In this document: piece after piece, positions 56,101 to 63,556 of the stretch
Position numbering within the stretch: the stretch's first letter is position 1
Layout of the letters: each line of letters starts with the position of its first letter
Assembly (NCBI GenBank): GCA_963931925.1
Contig: OZ007567.1
Location: 80,299,186 to 80,363,185, forward strand
Source: Onchidella celtica
Taxonomy: Eukaryota > Mollusca > Gastropoda > Systellommatophora > Onchidiidae
Length of the DNA: 64,000 bases
Reading direction: 5' to 3'
Translations under genes and position numbers: made by a program
Notes under the pieces: model-generated
The model's database searches: none
The model's input: the letters and a program-made list of their open reading frames with translations, nothing else
What the model was told of the DNA's origin: nothing

Positions 56101-59100
56101 ATCATTAGGTCTTTCAGTTTAGCGAAATCCGTGCCCACATGCGCCAAGTCTACCCAGTTCGCGAAATACTCCGTTAGTCTCGCGACGAAGGCAGCAAAGT
56201 CCTCCCTGGTATCTGCACGTGCCCGCCTAAACTGCTCCCGGAAATATTCCTCGGTACGCGCAAATCGGCGAAGCAGCAAAGCCTTCAGCTTATCGTAATC
56301 TTGTACGTCTTCGCGCTGTAGCTCTTTAAAGTATGTTAACGCTCGCCCCTGCAATAGCGACGCCAGGTACGTGGCCCATAATTCCTTATTTTCACCCCAT
56401 TGCAATTGTGCGTTCAGTTCGAACCTGTAAAGGAAGGCATCTATGTCGTCCTTCCGGTCGTCGAACGTAGGGAGCTTAATCCTAACGCCACCTTTATTGT
56501 GTACCTGCCGCTCAACTGTTTCTGTTGGCGCACTCTTTTTGATTTCCAACTCGGCGATTCTTATTCGCGCCTCTCTCTCCTGCTGCTTATCTTCTAACTC
56601 CTTTAACTTAAACTCCCTTTCCTGCTCCTGAGCCTTAGCCTCTCTTTCCTGTTGCTGAGCCTCTAACTCCTTTAACTTAAACTCCCTCTCCTCTTCCTTA
56701 TCCTTAGCCTCTTTTTCCCGCTCTCTATCCTTAGCACGCTCATCGCGCAAATCCGCCTGCTGTTCTTTAATCCAGCCGCGTAGCTCTTCTCCCTCCAGGC
56801 CAAGTTCCTTACCCAACTTCATTAGTTGTTGGAGTTCCGCCATTTCACAGATTTATGGTTATGGTATCTATTATGCGAACGACCAACCTGTCGGTATGAT
56901 CACTAACGACACGACCAGAGACCTGAGATCACACCAGATATAACAATACCCGGTTCAGAATACAATTCAGAAATTTACCTTTACAGCACAATTAATTCTA
57001 TATCTATAAAATGCATAGCACTATTAATTATAAAAGAAAATAGAAATGACAAGAGTGAAGAAATACAGTAGAAGGACCACAAGTACGTCAAGGACAACGA
57101 ACCAGACTAGGACAAAGACCTAAAAAAGAAAATATAATGGAAAAAAAAATGCAACCTACTACGCCGATTACACAACAAGGTACGAACAAGAACAGAGTCT
57201 GAAAAAAAAGAACGTATCTACAGAAAGGTAAGAGAGGGACAAGAGAGACGTCTTCCTAAAACAACGAGGAAGATGGAACGGCACAATCTAAACAAAAATA
57301 CAGGTCCCTATAGACTGTTCACTGTGATGAACGAAGTTCCAAATTTAGCCCACCTCCCGAAGAGGACAAACCAAGTTCACCACAGCAAACCCGCGCCACC
57401 GCCCGTATAATCAATTACAACGAAAACAGCAAAAACAGGGAAACAGACAGATGAAAAGACAGCCCTTAATCCAGGGTACAAAATTTTAGACTTTTACTTA
57501 ACTTTCAGCCTTATGAGTTTAAGTCCTCGACCTAATCGGAGCTCTGGCTGCTTGTCTCCTCAGGCTGCACGCACACTCTGCAGAAATTCAGGTACACATT
57601 AATACATATTCATCAAAATACATGCATCAATACATATTATTATTCATAAACATACATAAATCATACCATCATGAAGTTTCCATTCATCCCACGAACAAAG
57701 ACAACAGCACGAATTCCTAGCACAACAGAAAAACAACTAAATATAACGAATACACAATGTCAAAATGACCACAGGTAAACAGGACGAGACCCCAGTGTCA
57801 CAACGGACGAGCCCCCAATGTCACAAATCCCAGACTGGGAGATGTAATAAGTATGACAGGACAACAATCACGAACAAACAAGTTTAACACTTAACAGAAC
57901 AACCCATCAGACTCACACATTTATTAAACATAATTATACATATAATAGCGCAATTACATACATTATATTATTGAAATGCACTGCCGTACAACGGCCTTAT
58001 TCTCACACACACTCTCCCTCGGATCCACAATCCGGTAGTTACTCCTAAAGGCACTTCGGCCTCAGCCTCTCCCCTCAGGGTCTTAACAACACATTAGTAA
58101 TTTACTGGCACCGCAGTCTCTCAATATCACCTTCCTATTATCATACACCTTAGCACTCCCCTAGCACCTCAGCAGGGCAATAACACATTATTATTTCCAT
58201 AGCCATCAACATGGCAACAACATAATATCAGTTCACTAGCCTATCAACATGGCAACACTATAGTATCTCATTCACTCTCATATCTACGTCCCTGTCCGTG
58301 ACCTGACTGCCACGACCTTATGTGCCTCCACTGTCCTACACTGACAGCCTCACTTCTGGCCTATGTGTGGCCTCCGGCCCTATGCTGGCCTATCCCCTGT
58401 GCTCATCGAGGTGGCTCTGCGGCCCGTCCCCGACACCTACAAGAATAACATTACATTGGTATAATACCCTACCATTTCTATTCACTCCACCTCTCCTTAC
58501 AACCCATGAAACGTACACACACTAGTTCACCTTTCACTCACCACACATCTTACGGTAACACACCTCCATCGGAGTACACACTACTCACTCGCGCTACAAA
58601 TCCATGAACTCACTTTCATCTATCGCTCATGGCGCACATTGCTATATCCAATATCAAGGACTTCCACATTCCTCACATATACTTATTCACATCATGGTAA
58701 TAGACGAATATAATATAATACATCAATCATAATAATCAATCAACGTTCTACATACCAGTCATAACTGGAAAGACTCTCACTAGTCTTCTCGACTGCTTCC
58801 CCTTTATGTCCGCCCGATGGGCTTTTATTCACAGGTCCGATCCCTAGGACCTTCTAACTTGCAGTGATAGTAATACCGCGCTTTCGCCTCATTCAGACCC
58901 CCCACTCATGACATGCACGACTTTTCTTCCCTGTCTCCGTGCGTTAATTTTACTCTCCTCCTTTCCCCCCGTAATTATTAACTATCGCTCACTCCACTCG
59001 TGACAAAGTGAAGCAAATATTGCTCTTTGCACTTGTCAATCTATATGATCTAAGCTTTTCTCGTGTTGGGTTTTTGCATTTTTCCATTCAGTTTTTTTTT

Positions 59101-61391
59101 TACTATTACAAAATCTTTGACAATGTGGTATGTGCGATAAGGCTTATAAAATATTGTCTGTCCCCAGCCAGCTCATGTCAAAGCATCCTTGATGGGAAGC
59201 AGTGTAAGCATTCCCATATCAAATGGGAAATTTAATCTGGGTACCTGGCAGGGAGTCTGGCTATGTGAACATCGAGACCATGGAGGTAAATATGAGATAT
59301 TGCATTTTATAGTCCTGATCGTTGTTTCCTTTCATCAGCCTGCCAACTTTTAAGACCCTTGATTGGACATCAAAACATTGAAAATATAAATTTTTCTTCC
59401 TTAAATGGAGATGCATCGCAAAAAGAAGAAGAATAAAAATACCTTTACGACCAGCAACAAAATTAACATTTAACAGTGCCTGTGATTCAGTAATGTAGCA
59501 GAAACAAAACTTGAAGATAGCTGGACATTTTCCGATTCTAATTCAATAAATCTAGTGAAACCAACATTTCTAATGTCATTTTCTAAGATTTACGAGAAAG
59601 CTGATCAGTTGTCATGTCATGTTTAATTTTTTTCACCATCATTAAGAGAAAATGTTTCGTTGGAAAATAACAGAACGGTTAAAATTTATCATCTGTTACC
59701 TCGCAAAAAGTTTAATACCAAAATATTGTTGTACTGTCATTCAAATGAATTGGATATAAATCAGTTGGAGAGCCTGAAAGTTGTTTTTGTTAATGTTTCC
59801 TTTCACCTGATCACCATTGTGTGCAGTGCAGAACCATATCCTTGGACCATCCAACGAGATAGAGATAAGTGGAAAAAAAATTCATTACGAATTCTGTCAA
59901 TCGAGTACTATTTTTTGATTATTGAACATCACATGTCACAAAGTAAGTGCACTTGCTGGTAACAGCAGGTTCGTGATCGCACATGTTGTATCCCCTGGAT
60001 GCTTAAAGAAATGTTGGCCATTTTATTAAATTTTCAGTGTAAAAACCAGACACATTGGTGCATCAACAATTTACTCATTTTACAGGAGAGTATTTCAGTG
60101 TTTTGGTTAAAGTGAGATTTTGTATTTACAGTACAAGCACGGGGCAAAAACATTTTCTGCTTATGATTTCAAAACAATCAAAGGTATCGATACATCACTT
60201 TGTGAGAATATAGATCTGGCCCTTTTTTTTCTTTTTTTTGTATTTTGTATACTTCTTTAACCCCTTCGACCCCATAGTAACGTACCTGGTACGTCACAAA
60301 ATTGTGCAATTTTTGCCGGTGTGCCGTACCAAGTACTTCACGGAAGTTGCGATACTCTGGGTTCCCCAATACCATGTAGACGTACCAGGTACGGCATACT
60401 AAAACTGCTCTACAAATGCTTTGTATTCAAAGCTATGGGCGAGTACGGGCGAAATTCTGAATCAGCATTGAATTTTACGCATACTCGATTCCAGTTTTTG
60501 GAAATTTCTTTACTGCTAGCGCTTCATCAGAGCAAATAACCTTCGATAAGTTACGTTCCTCTCATCACTGTCGATTTGATCATAACTTTGTGACCTTGTA
60601 TATTGCTTGAGATGAAAAAACATGGCATATTTAGAAACTACATTCAGTTTCCTTTCGGAAAATGTATATTTTTGGGGGTCAACTGTACAAATAAACTGAT
60701 CACAGTCAGTTTTAAAACATAATCTTAACAACTACTCGCACGCTGTCGTACTGGCTAACCAAAGTAGCTAAAAAACCCGTCGTACACAGGAATGCAAAAC
60801 GCGTCGTTGCGAAGGGGTTAATCCCATTTGGGAAATTTCCCTTTGTGTCATTACAGCCCAGTTACAACTGGAGCAGACACGTTGTCGCCACAGTGCAGCG
60901 GGTTTTTTAGGGTTTTTTTTGGGGGGGGGTGTACATGGTAAGGATAAATTTTATTTAATTTTGTCCAGACTAGGCGCTCAATTCTACCTACCATAGGATC
61001 AGGGACAGGAAAATATGAGAAAAATCCCAAACTTCCAACATGCCTGTAACTGACCGGGATTTGAACCCAGTACTTGCAGCACGAGAGGCGAGCACCTTGA
61101 CTCTAGACCACCGTATGTCCTCATTAGCAATGAAAAGGCCGTTGTTAAAACCACCAAAATTATCTTTACACCTTTTATGTAAGATGGACAACAATATAGT
61201 ATATCATTGTTAATGTGCCGCAGTCACAGTTATTCTCTATAATCATCAACCATGTAATTTCACAGAAAGCAGTACTAATAGAGATGTATAAATGTGAGGG
61301 CATGTCTTCAAATTAAAACTACTTCATGTCATTACTTTCTTTTGCAGGTTCAAGAAAATTAGTGATAACAATGAATGGTCTCAAGAAATGA
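44018..61391 (+). CDS. yjbQ: UPF0047/YjbQ-family protein, 7 coding exons, 150 aa
   Basis: I assembled seven exons (44018-44171, 46129-46163, 46657-46676, 47377-47416, 47679-47720, 59168-59285, 61348-61391) with GT-AG borders and matching phases: 453 nt, 150 aa and a TGA. This is the usual full length of the YjbQ family (about 140), a trimeric beta-rich enzyme. E. coli YjbQ has weak thiamine-phosphate synthase activity; the role in animals is not established. Landmarks in order are [76 protein letters not shown] and the final VITMNG. The His, Glu and Asp residues of the conserved HTSAS, GTWQG and CEHR motifs are all present, so the enzyme should be functional. Intron 5 (11.4 kb) contains a full retrotransposon in antisense. 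Confidence 0.97.
44172..46128. other. YjbQ intron 1
   Basis: Apart from the two G runs it is plain AT-rich intron. Open frames here have no family signature. Confidence 0.6.
44562..44581. repeat. Poly(G) tract in YjbQ intron 1
   Basis: An 18-base pure G run. Another G run lies at 44798-44811. Both are in intron 1, and poly(G) in RNA may form G-quadruplexes. Confidence 0.9.
46129..46163 (+). CDS. yjbQ: YjbQ-family gene, coding exon 2 (35 nt)
   Basis: Acceptor CTTTTCAG, donor GAG|GTGAGA. The first two bases complete Ile52. It encodes [11 protein letters not shown], the most conserved family motif. Confidence 0.95.
46657..46676 (+). CDS. yjbQ: YjbQ-family gene, coding exon 3 (20-nt microexon)
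   Basis: Acceptor GCTTTTCAG, donor TTTT|GTAAGT. It encodes NYDPTV and two bases of Leu70, exactly the N-x-D-P-x-V segment expected between exons 2 and 4. Without it the reading frame and the family motif would both break. Confidence 0.93.
47377..47416 (+). CDS. yjbQ: YjbQ-family gene, coding exon 4 (40 nt)
   Basis: Acceptor TTTTTTTCAG, donor GAG|GTAATA. One base completes Leu70. It encodes [13 protein letters not shown], the helix following the NxDPxV segment. Confidence 0.95.
47679..47720 (+). CDS. yjbQ: YjbQ-family gene, coding exon 5 (42 nt)
   Basis: Acceptor CTGTTTCAG, donor ATG|GTAAGA, phase 0. It encodes [14 protein letters not shown], the conserved Y-x-H-x-x-E-G-x-D-D-M segment. Confidence 0.95.
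47721..50621. other. YjbQ intron 5, left part
   Basis: AT-rich intron before the retrotransposon. A TGCAAAT/GCTGCAAAT-rich patch lies at 48240-48320. No exon or other gene was seen. Confidence 0.55.
48862..48897 (-). repeat. End of a dispersed repeat (TAGCTGAG family)
   Basis: Read on the minus strand: ACTAGCTGAGTTACCCGACC, then CTACCCGGGAGAAAC. It matches CTAGCTGAGTACCCG at 34273 and CTAGCTGAGGTCCCC at 34795. The rest of the copy in YjbQ intron 5 could not be delimited. Confidence 0.55.
50622..51808 (-). repeat. 3' LTR of the Gmr1-like element
   Basis: Same length as the 5' LTR and identical except for one base that I noticed. The minus-strand AATAAA is at 50723-50728. The left flank is AAGTG. 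Confidence 0.95.
51809..51829 (-). promoter_or_regulatory. Polypurine tract before the 3' LTR
   Basis: On the minus strand a T-run is followed by GGGGTGGGAGATGA directly abutting TGTCAC of the LTR. Its position and purine content fit the plus-strand primer. The second copy has the same tract at 63204-63224 (GGGGTGGGGGATGA). Confidence 0.8.
52164..56843 (-). CDS. Gag-Pol polyprotein with order Gag-PR-INT-RT-RNaseH, 1559 aa
   Basis: Approximate residues: 1-110 Glu/Lys/Arg-rich coiled coil; 120-300 retrotransposon Gag domain; 390-425 two CCHC knuckles ([14 protein letters not shown] and [14 protein letters not shown]); about 505-600 aspartic protease with RDTGSTVV; 700-740 integrase HHCC zinc finger ([21 protein letters not shown]); 768, 828 and 863 the D,D35E triad (SIDLVGP, SDRGAQF, NGMCERL); about 1004 a GPY/F-type segment (WKGPYVI); 1160-1350 RT with the polymerase motif SFFDDIA near 1294; 1440-1550 RNase H ([25 protein letters not shown]). 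There is no stop or frameshift and no envelope-like ORF. The sequences are Ty3/Gypsy-like ([17 protein letters not shown]), but integrase precedes RT. Confidence 0.97.
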   Translation of the reverse strand: MAELQQLMKLGKELGLEGEELRGWIKEQQADLRDERAKDREREKEAKDKEEEREFKLKELEAQQQEREAKAQEQEREFKLKELEDKQQEREARIRIAELEIKKSAPTETVERQVHNKGGVRIKLPTFDDRKDDIDAFLYRFELNAQLQWGENKELWATYLASLLQGRALTYFKELQREDVQDYDKLKALLLRRFARTEEYFREQFRRARADTREDFAAFVARLTEYFANWVDLAHVGTDFAKLKDLMIRDQLYASCHKDLVAFLKENEPATVQEASKLAEAYRTAHPSKPVARAYVQDAGYVAVVEGSPAGLKDRSRQRGAYSGQAQGQRRGYHQSPAYGPGKFDRAGGLGRGNGRGRFVTFADDRRHRDSSSGRDGSRGPRPSAAQGAECWTCGRVGHFSRECRAAKCWNCGRADHISVNCPAGRIAANVDSSSSPCSPNKFHHAAACVTSDNGGGQYSKCPSCEKLLSSGVLPCGRKIPVINSCHTGGGLRVYPGFVGDEPVSVLRDTGSTVVGVHRDCIRDSQLTGETVPCIQFSGAIEKLPMARIMIDTPFLSGEVEAVVGCFPGAQLIIGNVSRVVSPSDENVQAWSQSKGIDFCAAVETRRRVADKDKIRPLATPAVNLDITPERLARLQREDPSLNPCFGEARTEKTRRYKNGSSSFIVQAGILFRKYLTVSSILKQVVVPALLIATVLHLAHDVPLAGHMGIARTKERVLKNFYWPSIHRDVQVYCKTCSACQKTTHKGRTPQAPLQKIPTVSEPFKKVSIDLVGPIHPATDRGNRFFLTVICNATRWPEAVPLRTITSEAVAEALFAIFARVGIPEQILSDRGAQFTSQMMKELFRLFSIQPITTTPYHPQANGMCERLNSTLKSMLRKVAADRPKDWDRYIPAVLFAYREVRQESTGFSPFEMMYGRSPRGPTDVLRDMMTSPSSGDDEQISVFQYLVDLRERLSSARTIAEEASGIASKRAKDYKDRGSKLRIFKPGDKVLLLLPTDHNKLLMTWKGPYVIERVVSKVDYAIHIDGASKVFHVNMLQRFYERPQYLCAQTRPKETVFSTACTGVVDQLDCDVSDTEAQGELQIQLPELTPTQGYRDVKINPDLTSSRSRELETLLASFPDVVTDLPGRTTVIQHQIKLTSDKPVFLRPYPLPFSSRDRVIKEVESMLKLDVIEPSTSPYSSPIVLVKKRDGSVRFCIDFRRLNTITVGDREPIPFQEELIASLAGSTWFSKIDLTKGYWEIPLTEESKQYTAFQTPIGLFQFKVMPFGLVNAPATFARLMRLVLKDIPNVVSFFDDIACHTSTWSDHIQTLTVIFQRLRHFGLTAKPAKMDLACPEIVFLGHIVGRGVQRPEETKIDKLVGLQIPKTKKQVRSLVGILNYYRKFIPNFSSLSSSLTDLTKKGQPDKVQWTSECQTSFDNLVTALSSSPILILPDFRSNFILRTDASDSGVGACLLQEKNECLHPVCYVSRKLLQRERKYSVIERECLAIVWSVQKLGRYLMGREFCIQTDHKPLTFLSKNRSSSPRLSRWALALQPYTFVIQPIPGTSNHIADYLSRA
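56844..57779 (-). other. 5' leader of the Gmr1-like element
   Basis: About 0.94 kb between the primer site and the gag ATG, AC-rich on the plus strand, with no conserved ORF seen. It probably carries packaging and translation signals. Confidence 0.6.
57780..57825 (-). promoter_or_regulatory. Primer binding site, tRNA-Pro type, duplicated
   Basis: One base after the 5' LTR (57818) the minus strand reads TGGGGGCTCGTCCG (57817-57804). This matches the first 14 bases of the tRNA-Pro 3'-end complement known from murine gammaretroviruses. Immediately downstream the LTR end plus primer site is repeated imperfectly: TGTGACAC, then TGGGGTCTCGTCC (57794-57782). Confidence 0.8.
57819..59005 (-). repeat. 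5' LTR of the Gmr1-like element
   Basis: The element reads right to left, so this is its 5' LTR. Termini are TGTCACGAGTGG and TTTGTGACA in element sense. A minus-strand AATAAA at 57920-57925 lies about 100 bases from the LTR's inner end, a plausible R-region polyadenylation signal. The right flank is AAGTG. Confidence 0.95.
59168..59285 (+). CDS. yjbQ: YjbQ-family gene, coding exon 6 (118 nt)
   Basis: Acceptor GTCCCCAG, donor G|GTAAAT. It encodes [28 protein letters not shown] and [10 protein letters not shown] plus one base of Gly137. It lies just 162 bases beyond the right end of the retrotransposon. Confidence 0.96.
59286..60966. other. YjbQ intron 6
   Basis: AT-rich intron. Near 60280-60410 TACGTACCTGGTACGTC and ACGTACCAGGTACGGC recur as facing copies with CGTACCAAGTAC between them, a small GTAC-rich palindromic cluster. 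A G-run lies at 60920-60929. No coding exon was seen apart from those listed. Confidence 0.5.
60967..61118 (-). mobile_element. tRNA-derived SINE, family 1, copy B (3'-truncated)
   Basis: On the minus strand the head reads GGTGGTCTAGAGTCAAGGTG with B box GGGTTCAAATCCCGG. The body reads TTCCTGTCCCTGATCCTATG and GTAGGTAGAATTGAGCGCC. It matches copy A at 22196-22467 in head and body and stops after CTAGTCT. The head gives a SINE rather than a functional tRNA because no intact cloverleaf is kept. Confidence 0.85.
61348..61391 (+). CDS. yjbQ: YjbQ-family gene, coding exon 7 with stop
   Basis: Acceptor CTTTTGCAG. Two bases complete Gly137. It encodes [13 protein letters not shown] and a TGA at 61389-61391, matching the family's final strand. 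No canonical AATAAA was seen in the next 600 bases, so the transcript end is unknown. Confidence 0.94.
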
Positions 61392-62016
61392 CACAGGACA
61401 TGAAGTGCTTAGGTTTTTTATTCTTCTTCACCTTGTATGTTTTTTAGCTATATTAACCTCTGTTACTTTGTGTTATTTATTTATTGAATGCGTCTGTATA
61501 TTACAAGTACATAAATATGAGTTAGAAATGATGTGTTAACATTATTTCAAATGCTGTTGTTGGAATAGATACACTTTTGTTCATTATAGTGATCCATAAC
61601 AATTATTGACCTGAGAAAGTATGCTAACTGTGCTTTTTTAACCCTTTTTTTTCTTTTCCAAGCAAATTTAGTATTGAAAATATGGCAAGCATTTTGATCC
61701 ATGTACACCACTTTTTCATACCGCAATGTCGTGGGACTGAAAAAAATGCCAACAAAAAAAAAAAAAATGTCAGTATGTGGGTGGCCTTTCAGTAAAAATT
61801 GTAAAAACCCACATGGAAACTGCCAGTACCTGTGAAAAGATGTTTGGAATAATAAGTATAAAGTGGTGATTCATAAAAAAAAATCAGGTATTCATATCAG
61901 CAGTTATAAAGAATTGACAGAATTTTTTTTTTAAATCTCATTTTTCTTCCTCATTATGGGACCAAGAAATCAGAAAATCGATGAAATTTGGCAAACATAC
62001 ACCCCTTTGATGTTAT
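61392..62016. other. Downstream of the YjbQ gene
   Basis: 3' UTR and intergenic sequence, A- and T-run rich, ending at the second LTR element. No other feature was seen. Confidence 0.5.
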
Positions 62017-63203
62017 TGTCACAAATCCCAGACTGGGAGATGTAATAAGTATGACAGGACAACAATCACGAACAAACAAGTTTAACACTTAACAGAACAA
62101 CCCATCAGACTCACACATTTATTAAACATAATTATACATATAATAGCGCAATTACATACATTATATCATTGAAATGAACTGCCGTACAACGGCCTTATTC
62201 TCACACACACGCTCCCTCGGATCCACAATCCGGTAGTTACTCCTAAAGGCACTTCGGCCTCAGCCTCTCCCCTCAGGGTCTTAATAGTACATTAATGATT
62301 CACTGGCACCGCAGTCTCTCAATATCCCCTTCCTATTGTCATACACCTTAACACTCCCCTCGCACCTCAGCAGGGCAATAACACATTATTATTTCCATAG
62401 CCATCAACATGGCAACAACATAATATCAGTTCACTAGCCTATCAACATGGCAACAATATAGTATCTCATTCACTCTCATATCTACGTCCCTGTCCGTGGC
62501 CTGACTGCCACGACTTTATGTGCCTCTACTGTCCTGCACTGACAGCCTCGCTTCTGGCCTATGTGCGGCCTCCGGCCCTATGCTGGCCTATCCCCTGTGC
62601 TCATCGAGGTGGCTCTGCGGCCCGTCCCCGACACCTACAAGAATAACATTACATTGGTATAATACCCTACCATTTCTATTCGCTCCACCTCTCCTTACAA
62701 CCCCTGAAGCGTACACACACTAGTTCACCTTCCACTCACCACACATCTTACGGTAACACACCTCCATCGGAGTACACACTACTCACTCGCGCTACAAATC
62801 CATGAACTCACTTTCATCTATCGCTCATGGCGCACATTGCTATATCCAATATCAAGGACTTCCACATTCCTCACATCTACTTATTCACATCATGGTAATA
62901 GACGAATATAATATAATACATCAATCATAATAATCAATCAACGTTCTACATACCAGTCATAACTGGAAAGACTTTCTCCTAGTCTTCTCGACTGCTTCCT
63001 TTTATCTCTGCCCGATGGGCTATTATTCACAGATCCGCTCCCTAGGACCTTCTAACTTGCAGTGATAGTTATACAGCGCTTTCGCCTCCTTCAGACCCCC
63101 CACTCATGACATGCACGACTTTTCTTCCCTGTCTCCGTGCGTTAATTTTACTCTCCTCCTTTCCCCCCGTAATTATTAACTATCGCTCACTCCACTCGTG
63201 ACA
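62017..63203 (-). repeat. 3' LTR of the second Gmr1-like element
   Basis: 1187 bases, TGTCAC...GTGACA. The preceding bases are GTTAT; the matching duplication would be outside the window. Confidence 0.95.
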
Positions 63204-63556
63204 TCATCCCCCACCCCAAAAAAATTAATGCAATTAATTTCAAATCGCATCAAGATGACTGTCAACGAGTGAGCCTGAGCAATACTTACATTAAAAATGA
63301 CCTACCAGTTCCCCTAGTATATAGAATACCGAAATCAGGGGAAAATATGGGGATCAATATGGCCTGCAATATGCATATATGTGTCACATCATGAATAGCT
63401 AACTAACCACAATACTTAATACAGAATCAAAAACCATTCAACCTATCAACCATTCTTCATATCATATTTATAATGTCAATATTTTAAAGTCGACTTATTC
63501 ACACAGATCCTGTCAATGTTCCTGTCCTCCGATGTATAAGCTGCTGAACTCTTCCC

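Larger units (their letters stand above)
50622..59005 (-). mobile_element. Full-length Gmr1-like Ty3/Gypsy LTR retrotransposon, 8384 bp
   Basis: Two 1187-base LTRs (50622-51808 and 57819-59005) begin and end TGTCAC...GTGACA on the window strand. An exact 5-bp duplication AAGTG flanks them (50617-50621 and 59006-59010). Between them lie a tRNA-Pro-type primer site, a single 1559-codon gag-pol ORF and a polypurine tract. I noticed only one LTR difference (A at about 51136, G at about 58333), which indicates very recent insertion. Domain order is Gag-PR-INT-RT-RNaseH, the copia-like order known in the Gmr1 group of Ty3/Gypsy elements. It lies in antisense in intron 5 of the YjbQ gene. Confidence 0.96.

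Noticed and set aside
52981-56631. Several plus-strand ORFs of 60-133 codons
   Set aside because: Antisense shadows of the 1559-codon gag-pol frame.
52164-56843. Ty1/copia element, from domain order
   Set aside because: The GPY/F-type integrase tail, the HHCC spacing and the RT motifs ([13 protein letters not shown]) are of Ty3/Gypsy type. The order alone is copia-like.
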